A DNA stretch of 64,000 nucleotides. It comes from Gammaproteobacteria bacterium (GTDB taxonomy: Bacteria; Pseudomonadota; Gammaproteobacteria; Enterobacterales; Alteromonadaceae). Shown here piece by piece: positions 10,701 through 18,919 of this stretch. The position numbers were made by a program, and so were the translations under genes. Location of the stretch: the NCBI GenBank assembly GCA_018825965.1, contig JAHKAA010000026.1:186001-250000 (forward strand), written 5' to 3'. Below the pieces are notes generated by a model that searched no databases, was not told where the DNA came from, and saw only the letters and a program-made list of their open reading frames with translations. How positions within the stretch are numbered: the stretch's first letter is position 1; each line of letters begins with the position of its first letter.

Positions 10701-12017
10701 AAACTGGTTAGTTGGGAAAGCCTGGATAAAATCAGTAAGCGCAGCACAGGGGGATGAAGAAGAATCGCTCTGAAAGGTTAACGTAACACTGATAGTCCTC
10801 AGCCCCCCCTGCAAAAACAACAGAGGAGATGCCAAAGCAAAGCCTTGTTGCACCGGCAGACCTTCATTATTGCCAAAGCCATCCCAACTGACTATTTCCT
10901 CTAACGGGTTGCGTGAAACCTGAGCCGGGTTAGCTATGGTGTTCAGATACAAAACCCTGGCGTCTGGATGGGCTTGATCATAATAAAGTGTTTGCACCGA
11001 AGAAATCATGGCATGGTTGATTTCAGTGTCAGCCAGATTGGCAAACACTATCCCACTCTGATCCGGATAGCTTCCAGCCTTGAATAAGGTGCCGGCAGGC
11101 AAGTTCAGTGGCTGCGCTTTGTCGGCCAGTTTCAGGCAGACAAATACCTGATCGGCCTGTGCGCTCTGCAAAGATTGCTGCAGGATATGATCATAATAAA
11201 AATCGAGATGCTTAGTGCTGAACTGGTTAATGACCTTTTGTTGCGTTTCCATTAACTGGCTAAAAGCCATTAACAAGGCGGTATCGGGGTATGGAGTTGG
11301 CTGATTTTCCTGTTGATAAAAAGCCTGTGTCGCATGTTCAATCACTTGCACAAAGACATCAAATACGCTGTGAAAAATTCGGCTGCAATTGTTAGCCAGT
11401 GATCCAATGGCAACGGAGTCTGTTTCATCCGTTAATGACAAACCACGCTGGCTGTTTTGGCCGTTGAACCAAACCGGCTCGAAGCTGCGATAAAATCCAG
11501 TGTCAGGCGCATTAACTATTCCCTTAGTCGCAGTACAGATACGTTGCTGCAATGCGAGCATGGAGGAGAGTTGGCCGGCTAGTGTTTCTTCTATCATTTT
11601 TTTTAGAAAAAGATGCAAGCTGTCAGTCTTGGTGCTTGCATTTAACCGCATGAAATAAAACCACTTATTAATGGTTGCAAACAGGGTTTGCAGCAAGGGG
11701 ATCAACCGGTTGACATAGTCAGCGTCGCCGGTTTGTGATTTCAACTTCCCCCTTTCTAACAGCATGAATTCAGCATGGTAAAAGCTGTAATCCGTTTTAC
11801 TGATCGCAGCGAGCAAGATGCAGGGATCTTTCATAAAAAAAGACTGCCAATGACCAGCAGGTTGATTGTTTTGATCGTAATACAAAATCAATTGAGAAAA
11901 TGCGGCAACAAAAGCCAGCCGATCACGGTTGTTTCGCCCATCAACTTTGATACTGCCGGGGTCCAGCGCCCTGGCAAGTTGACTGCAACGATTTTCCGCA
12001 ATGGCGTCTGCATTCAT
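7794..12017 (-). CDS. eCIS baseplate protein, Afp11/baseplate J-like, with Ala-rich insertion
   Basis: A 1407-residue protein placed between gp25 and the Afp12-like gene, the standard Afp11 slot. Its N-terminus (LARALDPG, then DRLAFVAAFSQLI) and C-terminal domain fit baseplate J-type wedge proteins of Bacteroidetes-like eCIS. Residues about 595-738 are an almost pure Ala/Ser/Thr/Val helical stretch, followed by a second low-complexity Pro-rich linker near 765-820. These separate a segment containing DYYAQYNQYL from one containing NTSFTGQW, which read as though they were once contiguous. The ATG overlaps the gp25 stop by 4 bases. The wedge role is inferred from family and position; the role of the insertion is unknown. 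Confidence 0.82.
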   Translation of the reverse strand: MNADAIAENRCSQLARALDPGSIKVDGRNNRDRLAFVAAFSQLILYYDQNNQPAGHWQSFFMKDPCILLAAISKTDYSFYHAEFMLLERGKLKSQTGDADYVNRLIPLLQTLFATINKWFYFMRLNASTKTDSLHLFLKKMIEETLAGQLSSMLALQQRICTATKGIVNAPDTGFYRSFEPVWFNGQNSQRGLSLTDETDSVAIGSLANNCSRIFHSVFDVFVQVIEHATQAFYQQENQPTPYPDTALLMAFSQLMETQQKVINQFSTKHLDFYYDHILQQSLQSAQADQVFVCLKLADKAQPLNLPAGTLFKAGSYPDQSGIVFANLADTEINHAMISSVQTLYYDQAHPDARVLYLNTIANPAQVSRNPLEEIVSWDGFGNNEGLPVQQGFALASPLLFLQGGLRTISVTLTFQSDSSSSPCAALTDFIQAFPTNQFYLSTEKTWFALSQGYIKILAAPCGVEISITLPPEAPAIAAFIKSPDGFSSAWPLLKIMLSPSVDLSMAPGLAKVSIQVQVDQFSHFSLANTSSLIPNTGSQQLLGPVPVVGDCFYVGSNECFAKPLGSLTLNINWDKLPSNFCDYYAQYNQYLFTRGVAEILSLVAAAVTAATTALSDVKTAANQAKGTSAETQAAASTDAVLAAQAALSAANSAVKAAKAAVEGSSPPPDTAQVIASVAAAITSASIAVASASVAATKATEAAVGTTAAAATAKAQNTVLAFAAATTAAAVATAASIFTNTSFTGQWSLLTSTKWQGLLPDAGGSPLPPVKPAKRQSVIERIGRMIEGGIALLSPILPPFLRPMVPVGESSQLTEEAQMDSPAPTQMAFTPDVICLFQQSSTSPGLNLQSSSFTFTFNPICTAIPQLALSPLPVVTDANNGYLRFDLEKPDDAFGNSLYAQVISYISFNNAQALILKDKTAKPIPIPNPPYSPKLSSLQGSYSASAVTEISPEQNTDPQAYPLQLYHYGSFKPYLAYDATHTEQSYGFCNLTPQDAVSAGLPLFAGAGGQGCLYLSLSGVVAPCTLTLFAEISADDNQASAQSDSIGYYYWTNNGWQPIKVLQNGTNNLTCPGIITFDIPSLTSVDLRLTAADQQLSVLQQVEIEQAQKDLSYLVSPIMPNADFWLAIATKPYGKAINIKFSYLDTQAVKLTRVSTVGLPAGEIPQIDANSISATQNKWAQIVSITQPFPSFGGLPAENRNSYGGYSSFYRRVSERLNNKDRCVTPIDLVDMAHSACINLYYAKVIKGKGGAVRIGLVKGYSNAQLPNAFRPVVDALDQGAIVQHISCRTSAMTKLSVFNLKHQILRISTTLLIEPQANANAMEKAINQQLRVYLSPWIQSDLPQRSLTQDINQSELIRFLSAQAGVVSVSALSLMVCVEVDNDDEAIVVSHQQHAITLVTVAGGQA

Positions 12018-12433
12018 AACTGGCTGACCGGCAAGTGAGTGCCTTCAAGCAGTGAGAATGGGAATACATGGTTGTGGCGCGTATTCGTCTGCTTGATTTT
12101 GTACGAAATGGACAGAGTCGCGATACTCCCGTCTTCAGACAGCGAAATATCAACATCCTCCACGCTGATCCTCGGTTCACTATTCAACAAGGTTGTTTTA
12201 ACCGATTGAATAATTTCTTCCTGTAAGGTCGCATCAAGACGGCAAAACAGGTAACGGAATAAATCGCAGCCATAATTGGGCATCAAACTGCGGCTGCCTC
12301 GTGGCGTTTTCATCAGCAAGTCAATCGACTGATTGATATTGCTTTCACCAGAACTCAACTGCAGTTGGTAATTCGCGTTATCAAATACAGGTGGAAACGA
12401 CCAACCTGTTCCTAAGAAGCTACTTTCATTCAT
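12014..12433 (-). CDS. Baseplate wedge protein gp25/Afp9-like
   Basis: A 139-residue protein of the gp25/lysozyme-like baseplate family. It opens with FLGTGWSFPP, then has the family's central pattern: NINQSIDLLMKTPRGSR and a following NYGCDLFRYLF near residues 33-63. The second half is a beta-rich segment containing EPRISVEDVDI. In contractile tails gp25 links the inner baseplate to the first sheath ring. It sits between PAAR and the Afp11-like gene, as in other eCIS clusters. Length is typical. Confidence 0.92.
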   Translation of the reverse strand: MNESSFLGTGWSFPPVFDNANYQLQLSSGESNINQSIDLLMKTPRGSRSLMPNYGCDLFRYLFCRLDATLQEEIIQSVKTTLLNSEPRISVEDVDISLSEDGSIATLSISYKIKQTNTRHNHVFPFSLLEGTHLPVSQL

Positions 12434-12443
12434 GCTTGATCAC

Positions 12444-12743
12444 TTAGCCTCCAATGATGACGGTAAAACAACCCAACACTATCGAACCACCATGCGCCGT
12501 GGAATCCCCTATTCTGGCTGCAGGCATATTATTAATCATCACAGTTGACGACCCTTTCACTATCGAATCCGGCGGACCAACGCAAACCGCCATATCACCG
12601 ACTTTGGCAGCCGGCAATTTGCCAATCAGAACTGTAGGTGCACCAGGCCCGGTTATAGGACCTCCGACATGAGGGATAGGTGGCAATCCCGGAGTCACCA
12701 TAGGGCAAGTGTGAAAGTCAGTTAAGCGGGCGGCAGGTGGCAT
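12444..12743 (-). CDS. PAAR-domain spike tip protein (Afp10-like)
   Basis: A 99-residue PAAR protein: MPPAARLTDFHTCP at the start, then Pro/Gly-rich beta repeats, with a second PAARIGDSTAHGG near residues 73-85. PAAR proteins form a metal-stabilised cone that sharpens the central spike. There is no C-terminal extension, so no toxin domain is fused here. A good ribosome site (AGGGAGAA) lies just before the ATG. It lies directly after the VgrG-like spike gene and 10 bases before gp25. Confidence 0.95.
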   Translation of the reverse strand: MPPAARLTDFHTCPMVTPGLPPIPHVGGPITGPGAPTVLIGKLPAAKVGDMAVCVGPPDSIVKGSSTVMINNMPAARIGDSTAHGGSIVLGCFTVIIGG

Positions 12744-12759
12744 AGGTTCTCCCTAACAC

Positions 12760-14547
12760 TTAATTAATCATGACCATAGCGGCTTTCAGTATTAGCTCTG
12801 TGCCACCCTGAACCTGAGCTGTCATATTGCCTTTTGCCGAATACTGCAGCTGGGCCGTTTCCTTAATATTGTTCCCTGTTGTGCTGACATCGCCACCTGA
12901 GCTTTGAATATCGATCCCGCTATTGCCCTTGATGCTGACCTTTTGCCCTGCCTGTAAGTTAATGTCTTTATCGCTTTTGATGGTGATACCTGACGAGGTC
13001 ATTAGTAGTGAGTTGCCATTCTCGTCTTTCACCTCGATTTGTTTATTTTTATCATCCAGTACAAGGGTTTTTTGCCCCGGCGTGGTCAGAGTAAGTATTT
13101 TGTTTTCGTCATCAAACATGATGCGCAGCTCACTTTTGGTGACTATGCCTTTCATGCTGTTTTTTTCATTTGGATCAAAATCGGAATATGGCTTGTTTTT
13201 TTGACTGTAAACACTGCCGAGTATCACCGGATAACGCGGGTCCTGATTCAAAAAACCCAGAATGACTTCGTCGCCAACTTCAGGTAAAAAGAATACGCCT
13301 TGCCCTTGGGTTGAATAAAAATTGGCCAGCCTTGCCCATAAACCGGCTCCTTTGTCGTTAAACAAGGCAACCTCAACCAGGATCCGATATTCGCTATCCG
13401 GATCGGCGTTTATTTTGACAACAGTTGCATTAAACAAGCCTGCAATGCCGGGAAGGAGTCCAGCCGCAGAAGGCGCTTCCACTTCATGTTCTTGCACAAA
13501 CCATTCTTGCGACAAGCCAATATTGACTTCAGTAGCCCAGTTACCATCAGAAATGTCATGCCGCACCGCAGACACGAAATGATCGCCATCAAAACGAGCC
13601 CCCATACCGGCCAAGGTCACATAATTTCCGGGTACAACAACAGCTGTTCCCTGAAAGCGGGCATCTCCTGTTATTTTGGACAATTCACTTTTTAACATCT
13701 GTGCTTTGGCCCAACTTTGGAGTTCATCAGTGCTCTCTGCGGCCGTTGTTTGCAGCTCGTAGTTGGCTAACCCCACCACTGCAGAAAGCGTTTTGCTGCT
13801 TAAATTCCCGGGGCCTGCCAGATTATTAGCAGCCTGTGCTGTGGTTAATTTTTGATTGGGGTAATCCCAGGCGCTCGCCGTGACCTGTGCCAACTGAGTG
13901 ATGGCGTTCAGGTCGGCATTAAATTCAAAAAGATTGTTGCCGTAGGTCAAGGTCAGAACAGAAGCGGTCTCTGTGACAGGACTAAACACCGTCACTTTAT
14001 TATTGATGGTGCTGACCAGCATGCTGTTCACTTCAGCGCGCGCCAACATGAAGTCCCAATCAGTCACATAATATTGCACCAATTCGGGTAATTGGTTTGA
14101 AGTGGCGGTGACCGACGCAGTTAACCCCGCCTGAGCCTGGATCAGGCTACTGATCACGTCGCTGTCCCTGGTTTTGCTAAAGGCAGCGTTTTTGCGCCCG
14201 ACAGTCATTTTTACCGCTTTATCTTTGCATTCGATCTCAAGTATGGGGCCGCTGGAGTTGGCCACACGCAGTGATTGTTTCGTGACTATGCCACTAAAGA
14301 GCAGTGTGTTTTTACTGTCGTAGCCCACTTCGATACTGATCTCGTTGCCTGGCACAAAAACAGCCGAAGCGCTGATGACAAAAGATTCCTGGGCGGCGTC
14401 GCCGTCCAACAAGGAAATGGTGGCAGTTGCAATGCGGTTAATCGCCTGCTCAATATGTATGGCATACACCTGGTAGGTATCGGGTATGGCGGAGCCCCCC
14501 GTCTTGATGCTACATGTCACTACACCACCGGGTTTTGTATCAGGCAT
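12760..14547 (-). CDS. VgrG-like central spike protein (Afp8-like)
   Basis: A 595-residue spike protein. Residues about 1-350 resemble the gp27-like hub. A gp5-type OB fold follows, with PEVGDEVILGFLNQDPRYPVI-type sequence near 435-460. The C-terminal 150 residues are a beta-helix with the alternating short repeats expected of a needle (LTLTTPGQKTLVL, INLQAGQKVSIKG, VSTTGNNI). This order matches VgrG and Afp8. The needle ends without a fused enzymatic domain. The start overlaps the LysM gene by 8 bases. Confidence 0.93.
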   Translation of the reverse strand: MPDTKPGGVVTCSIKTGGSAIPDTYQVYAIHIEQAINRIATATISLLDGDAAQESFVISASAVFVPGNEISIEVGYDSKNTLLFSGIVTKQSLRVANSSGPILEIECKDKAVKMTVGRKNAAFSKTRDSDVISSLIQAQAGLTASVTATSNQLPELVQYYVTDWDFMLARAEVNSMLVSTINNKVTVFSPVTETASVLTLTYGNNLFEFNADLNAITQLAQVTASAWDYPNQKLTTAQAANNLAGPGNLSSKTLSAVVGLANYELQTTAAESTDELQSWAKAQMLKSELSKITGDARFQGTAVVVPGNYVTLAGMGARFDGDHFVSAVRHDISDGNWATEVNIGLSQEWFVQEHEVEAPSAAGLLPGIAGLFNATVVKINADPDSEYRILVEVALFNDKGAGLWARLANFYSTQGQGVFFLPEVGDEVILGFLNQDPRYPVILGSVYSQKNKPYSDFDPNEKNSMKGIVTKSELRIMFDDENKILTLTTPGQKTLVLDDKNKQIEVKDENGNSLLMTSSGITIKSDKDINLQAGQKVSIKGNSGIDIQSSGGDVSTTGNNIKETAQLQYSAKGNMTAQVQGGTELILKAAMVMIN

Positions 14548-15217
14548 TTGTCGTATTTCCAGCTTTCAGCGGCGGCACCGTCAATACCGTTCCGGGATGC
14601 AAACGTCTGAACTTATTCAGGCCATTAAACTGTGCGATTTGCAGGTAATAATTTGGTGACAGGTAAATCTGATTAGAGATTTGCGGCAAATTGTCGCCCT
14701 CAACAAGGCTGACCAAATGGCTCATATCAGGGGATTTTTTATCATCTTTTTTCGCCAATGTGGCCGCATCAATAGACGACGAGAATTCAAGCGAAATCTT
14801 AGCTCTGAGCGGAGTGCCATCGGGCTTAAAAAATGTGTAGGACAAATTGAAGCTGGTTAATACACATTTAAAGGCCAGGCCACTGCCCCAATTAATAATG
14901 ACGTAATTAGGGCGGTGAATGTCACCGTTATAGTCGTAAATCACTTTCGATAGCTTGCTCACTTCATTTGGTAAATTCACCCTTTTACTATCAACCACTC
15001 CAGTGCAATCGATCACCAGGTCGAAACTCAACTTTTCACTTAACGTCTTGCTGTATTTGGAAGCGGGAGCACTGCTATCGATACTGGTTTCTTCGTTGTA
15101 TTGAATACTGCGGTTCCATTGCAGTTTTTCAGGATTGAGCATGACTTCATAGTCGCCTTTGGCCACTTTAGTCGTAAAGGTTCCATCGCTATATGCCACT
15201 ATCTTCATATTGCTCAT
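14540..15217 (-). CDS. LysM-domain baseplate/tube adaptor protein (Afp7-like)
   Basis: A 225-residue protein. The N-terminal part has the eCIS Afp7 pattern with MLNPEKLQWNRSI near residues 26-38. A C-terminal LysM-like module contains GDNLPQISNQIYLSPNYYLQIAQFNGL-type sequence near 175-202 and ends with LHPGTVLTVPP. In contractile particles this protein (gp53-like) joins the hub to the surrounding wedges. It lies between the DUF5908 gene and the spike gene, the conserved location. No signal peptide is present, consistent with intracellular assembly. Confidence 0.9.
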   Translation of the reverse strand: MSNMKIVAYSDGTFTTKVAKGDYEVMLNPEKLQWNRSIQYNEETSIDSSAPASKYSKTLSEKLSFDLVIDCTGVVDSKRVNLPNEVSKLSKVIYDYNGDIHRPNYVIINWGSGLAFKCVLTSFNLSYTFFKPDGTPLRAKISLEFSSSIDAATLAKKDDKKSPDMSHLVSLVEGDNLPQISNQIYLSPNYYLQIAQFNGLNKFRRLHPGTVLTVPPLKAGNTTNA

Positions 15218-15235
15218 ATAAACACCAAGCTCCGT

Positions 15236-15403
15236 TTAACGATCAAAACTGGTTTTTGGCGATTGTTTTTTCAGCTTCTTTAAACAATCCTGCACGATTT
15301 TCTGACTCAATGCTGATTGTTCCACAGCACGGCTTTTTTCTTCCCGCACCGCATGGCTTGCGATCTGGGTTTTGATGATGAGTTCACGAATTTCTACTGG
15401 CAT
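15236..15403 (-). CDS. Small DUF5908 eCIS protein (Afp6 position)
   Basis: A 55-residue gene too short for routine ORF lists. The ATG is at 15403 and the TAA at 15236-15238. The product starts MPVEIRELIIK, the recognisable opening of DUF5908 proteins that occur between the second tube and the LysM gene of eCIS operons. The rest is a charged helix rich in Lys, Glu and Gln. A weak purine-rich site (GTGGGTGAATAG) precedes the start. It fills the otherwise empty gap between 15217 and 15451. Its role in the particle is not established; location suggests a small tube-baseplate adaptor. Confidence 0.85.
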   Translation of the reverse strand: MPVEIRELIIKTQIASHAVREEKSRAVEQSALSQKIVQDCLKKLKKQSPKTSFDR

Positions 15404-15450
15404 TTCTATTCACCCACTAATTCATTTTTATAAAACTCTGAACCGGCAAA

Positions 15451-15909
15451 TCATTTTTTATTCCGGCTATCGTTCACCGTAAAATATTGATAGGCCAACT
15501 CAATGGTCTCAATCAGAATGCTGCTTTCCTGCGCCTTCAAATCGCTTACCGACCATTTGATCGGGTAGGCCCTGACAAAATCCCAACTCATGCAGGACTC
15601 GCCATTTTCATTCAGCAAATTCAATGAAATATCTTTGACAATAATTGGCTTCGCAAGACCTGAATCAAGGGTAAGCTGGCACCACTTAATAAGCGGTGAT
15701 GCTTCCGATGCGATCCCCCGTTTTAAAACCAGATTTGGGTAGGTGGTGATGCCGGGCAACCGATACTTAAAACGATTCTCGCCCCCACTCACCACCTCCT
15801 CAACTCCAATTTCTGCACTCAAACCTGAAACTTCCTGAAAGCCAACATCGCTGCCAGTGCTGCGGGAAATTGCTAAGCCAAAATAAAAACCTGTTTTTAA
15901 ATCAAGCAT
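15451..15909 (-). CDS. eCIS inner tube protein 2 (Afp5-like)
   Basis: A 152-residue protein of the T4 gp19-like tail tube family, containing FQEVSGL near residues 25-31, a KRGI motif near 64-67, and the terminal SILIETIELAYQYF. In Afp and PVC a second, slightly different tube protein forms the ring that adapts the tube to the baseplate. This copy, next to the DUF5908 and LysM genes, is the likely adaptor. Its start overlaps the first tube gene by 8 bases. The two tube proteins share the same motif order but differ clearly in sequence. Confidence 0.93.
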   Translation of the reverse strand: MLDLKTGFYFGLAISRSTGSDVGFQEVSGLSAEIGVEEVVSGGENRFKYRLPGITTYPNLVLKRGIASEASPLIKWCQLTLDSGLAKPIIVKDISLNLLNENGESCMSWDFVRAYPIKWSVSDLKAQESSILIETIELAYQYFTVNDSRNKK

Positions 15910-16372
15910 TATTTGTATTGGTAATAGTCAAAGACTCATAGGCAATTTCTATCGTATCTACGGCCACTTCATTGCCATCAGACTTCAGGTCGGTGCTGGT
16001 GATTTTTGTCGGCCAGGCATTGGCTAAACTCCATTGCATGGTCACCTTACCCGCCTCATTCAGCAGCCTGATGATGACAGTGCGGCGCGCTATGGTGTTC
16101 ATGGTAATTTCCGACATCCAGTTCCAGAAGGTATTGTCCCCAACAAAAATTCCGCGTTTCATCGTGACGTTGCCATATTTCACAATGCCGGGCATTTTTA
16201 TGGTGGAGAACAACGGATTATTACTGGCCCGGTATTCGATAACCTGAACCTCTTTATCCATCCCGGACACTTCCTGGAACGAGATCCCTGTCAACTCAGT
16301 ACCGAAGTCAACGTCGAAACGAAATTTGGGCATTGGCCAGGTTGAGCCTTCTTTTACACCTGTATCAGCCAT
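15902..16372 (-). CDS. eCIS inner tube protein 1 (Afp1-like)
   Basis: A 156-residue tail tube protein with FQEVSGMDKEVQVIEYR near residues 32-48, KMPG, MKRGIF and the C-terminal VDTIEIAYESLTI. Hexameric rings of this family stack to form the hollow tube through which cargo travels. It follows the sheath gene directly, with a GAGGATTTATC ribosome site before the ATG. Because it is the first of two tubes and next to the sheath, it is probably the main tube subunit. Confidence 0.94.
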   Translation of the reverse strand: MADTGVKEGSTWPMPKFRFDVDFGTELTGISFQEVSGMDKEVQVIEYRASNNPLFSTIKMPGIVKYGNVTMKRGIFVGDNTFWNWMSEITMNTIARRTVIIRLLNEAGKVTMQWSLANAWPTKITSTDLKSDGNEVAVDTIEIAYESLTITNTNNA

Positions 16373-16444
16373 GATAAATCCTCGATTAAAATTAAAATAA
16401 AAACGGTCTGCTTAATAAATTACTGACGGGCTACCAGGCCCAAA

Positions 16445-18025
16445 TTAACCGGATGTGGCCTGTTGTTGTTCAAACGAAATAACAATAAATTCAGCAGGAT
16501 GAACCACAGCCACCTTGACCGATATCCGCATGTAGCCGTTAAGCAAATCGTCTGCAGTCATGGTGGTACCCAAGCCGACACTGACACTAAAAGCAGCAGC
16601 CGGAGATGCACCTTGTAAACCACCGTCCTGCCAGACTCCCGTCAGAAAACTGCTGATCATGCTTTGCAGCGCTGCCCAGGTGTTTGCGTTATTGGGTGAA
16701 AAGACGTAGGCCCTGGCGGCCAACTTGATCGATTGCTCCAGAAAGGTCATGGTTCTGCGCACGGAAATATAACGCCAGTCCTGGCTATTGCCATCCAGTG
16801 TTCTGGCACCCCAAATCAATATGCCCTGGCCGTTAAAGAAACGGATGGCGTTGATGGATTTTCCTGAAACTGCATCAATGTTCAGATTTTCCTGATCACT
16901 GTCGCTCAAACGTATAGGTAACGACACGGCACCCACAATTGAGGTGTTCGCAGGAGAATTCCAGACACCGGCCTCCTGATCATTCACCGCGTAAACACCT
17001 GCCATAGCGCCACTTGGCGGCAGAATATTTGCCTCGGTCAACACATGATTAATGATCTGACCATAGACTGGACTTGCGACCAAAAGGGCGGCCTGAAGCT
17101 GACTGTTTGACAAAGGCTTGACAGGAGGTGTCTGGATCATGCCAAGAATTTGCGCCGCAACCGGATTTGGCGCTGATGGTGGGTTCAGAATGGCTGAAAG
17201 CTGCTTTGTATCGCCACCAAACAAGTTGGTGAAATCGATATCAGTGGATTGCATAATCGTAGTGCCAATAAAGGGGTAATAACTGATGCCGTAGTTAAGA
17301 CCTGCACTGCCAGTGCTGTTGCGAAAGTTTTGGATGTCATTGGTGTATAAAATTGGGTCGGGATTTGCGCCGCCAATTACATCGAAAATACACACTGCTG
17401 TTTGCATGGTTTCTGCCTGCAACAACATGGTTTCCATCAAGGTGGTATTGTCGTCTAGCGACAACAGCGTCGCTTCCGGACATATATACATGGTCGGTTC
17501 AGGCTCTTTTGTTAATAAGGCCAAACCACGCTGCAAATCGGCTAATTGCACATTCGGGTTGACCACACTCACTGCCGGGTCTGTTATTGGTTTTCCGCTG
17601 GCTGGGCCATAAGAACCGACAGCGACTATATAGGCGTCGCCCCCGCCATTTTGATAAAACAAACGAATGCTGTTGTACAAATAGTAAATCGTATTCGGGT
17701 CTGGCAATATCGAATAATACTGTCCGCCCAAAGACAAATACTCACCTGACGTAGGTACTGTCTTTTGTGCAACCAGATAATACTGTGGACTGTATTGCCT
17801 GGCAGGATCAGCAGGTGGTGGTGGATTAGGCAGCATGAACATCGCTTGAAACTCAGCGAAGGAACTGATCTTAAAAGGTTTATTGTAATAAGATTTACCC
17901 TGGTATTCTGCATTTGGTGTATAACCAATAAATGCAGGGACAGCGGTAGCTACTGGAACTACAGAATTAGGAAATCCATTAATCTCATTAATATATACGC
18001 CTGGGGTTGCAAAGGTAGTGCTCAT
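16445..18025 (-). CDS. Contractile sheath protein
   Basis: A 526-residue sheath protein. The N-terminus has the family's ATPGVYINEI near residues 6-15, then VATAVPAFIGYT. The C-terminus has the domain that inserts into the neighbouring subunit and ends PAEFIVISFEQQ. Sheath subunits surround the tube and contract to drive it into a target membrane. Only one sheath gene is visible here, whereas the Afp and PVC clusters carry three. The ATG follows an AAGGGCGA stretch. It lies between the unknown 277-residue gene and the tubes. Confidence 0.95.
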   Translation of the reverse strand: MSTTFATPGVYINEINGFPNSVVPVATAVPAFIGYTPNAEYQGKSYYNKPFKISSFAEFQAMFMLPNPPPPADPARQYSPQYYLVAQKTVPTSGEYLSLGGQYYSILPDPNTIYYLYNSIRLFYQNGGGDAYIVAVGSYGPASGKPITDPAVSVVNPNVQLADLQRGLALLTKEPEPTMYICPEATLLSLDDNTTLMETMLLQAETMQTAVCIFDVIGGANPDPILYTNDIQNFRNSTGSAGLNYGISYYPFIGTTIMQSTDIDFTNLFGGDTKQLSAILNPPSAPNPVAAQILGMIQTPPVKPLSNSQLQAALLVASPVYGQIINHVLTEANILPPSGAMAGVYAVNDQEAGVWNSPANTSIVGAVSLPIRLSDSDQENLNIDAVSGKSINAIRFFNGQGILIWGARTLDGNSQDWRYISVRRTMTFLEQSIKLAARAYVFSPNNANTWAALQSMISSFLTGVWQDGGLQGASPAAAFSVSVGLGTTMTADDLLNGYMRISVKVAVVHPAEFIVISFEQQQATSG

Positions 18026-18085
18026 TTTGTTTATCGCCCTTTCTTTCAGATGAGAATTCTTGTTTAAATTGGTATCGCTCGCCCA

Positions 18086-18919
18086 CTACAAATAGATATA
18101 CATTTCACTGCACATATACTTATTCGCGTCTTTCTGTCTGACTGAAAATTGCCCTGCATTTGGTGTAGGTAAACCTTGGATCAAACAGTGTTCAACAGGC
18201 TGAGATTCCGTATGCATTGATGCTGGCAACCAATCCACTAAATCGAATAATTTAGTGGGGACCTGCTCCAGAGGAAAAAGTCTTTCTCCTGAATTGAAAC
18301 TCAGCCCCTTTTCTCCATTCGACAAAACTACAGACTCAGGACCATCGAAAAAATAACGTTCTTTATTACAGATCATCGGGTTATTTAATTTCGTTTGGCT
18401 GCGATTGACCAGGTAATACACCCAATGCATAGCTCTGGCCTTGAACTCAATAACGTAGCGAATGCTGTTGCACCCCATCACCAACAGATCGTCCGGATAA
18501 ATGCAGATCACACCAATCACGTTGTGCTGACTAACAGTCCTGCTGGACCAATCAGCTTTGAGTTGAAGTTGTGCACCACTCTGTGTTTTTTCCGCCATTG
18601 CACGTTTTGAACTTAAACCCACCTGACCACACCAATCGAGCGGTAAATCAGTGATAGATACAAACTGTTCCTGATTAGCGACCAATAAAAACCTCAGCGG
18701 CTCGCCCTGCAACTGATCGTTCAGGTAGTTGACAAAAGCCGCCACACTGTCCTGGCATGTCATATACAAACTAAATATTCCATTGCTCATTCTGGTCAGC
18801 AGTTTGTATCGCTCCATCAGTTTTTTTGTGTCGCTGTCTGCGAGGACTTTGCAGTATTGATACAAGCCATTCGCAAAATAGCTGTGTAACACCTGAATTT
18901 GAAATAGTTGCTTATTCAT
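18086..18919 (-). CDS. Unknown conserved-position eCIS protein, 277 aa
   Basis: A 277-residue soluble protein that I do not recognise. No signal peptide, membrane helix or known catalytic motif is visible. The C-terminal part is Cys- and Tyr-containing and beta-rich. Its ATG overlaps the stop of the DUF4255 gene by 4 bases and the sheath gene starts 60 bases downstream, so it is embedded in the operon and probably needed for particle assembly. Possible roles are a cap, a tail terminator partner or an assembly chaperone. None of these is shown by the sequence. Confidence 0.75.
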   Translation of the reverse strand: MNKQLFQIQVLHSYFANGLYQYCKVLADSDTKKLMERYKLLTRMSNGIFSLYMTCQDSVAAFVNYLNDQLQGEPLRFLLVANQEQFVSITDLPLDWCGQVGLSSKRAMAEKTQSGAQLQLKADWSSRTVSQHNVIGVICIYPDDLLVMGCNSIRYVIEFKARAMHWVYYLVNRSQTKLNNPMICNKERYFFDGPESVVLSNGEKGLSFNSGERLFPLEQVPTKLFDLVDWLPASMHTESQPVEHCLIQGLPTPNAGQFSVRQKDANKYMCSEMYIYL

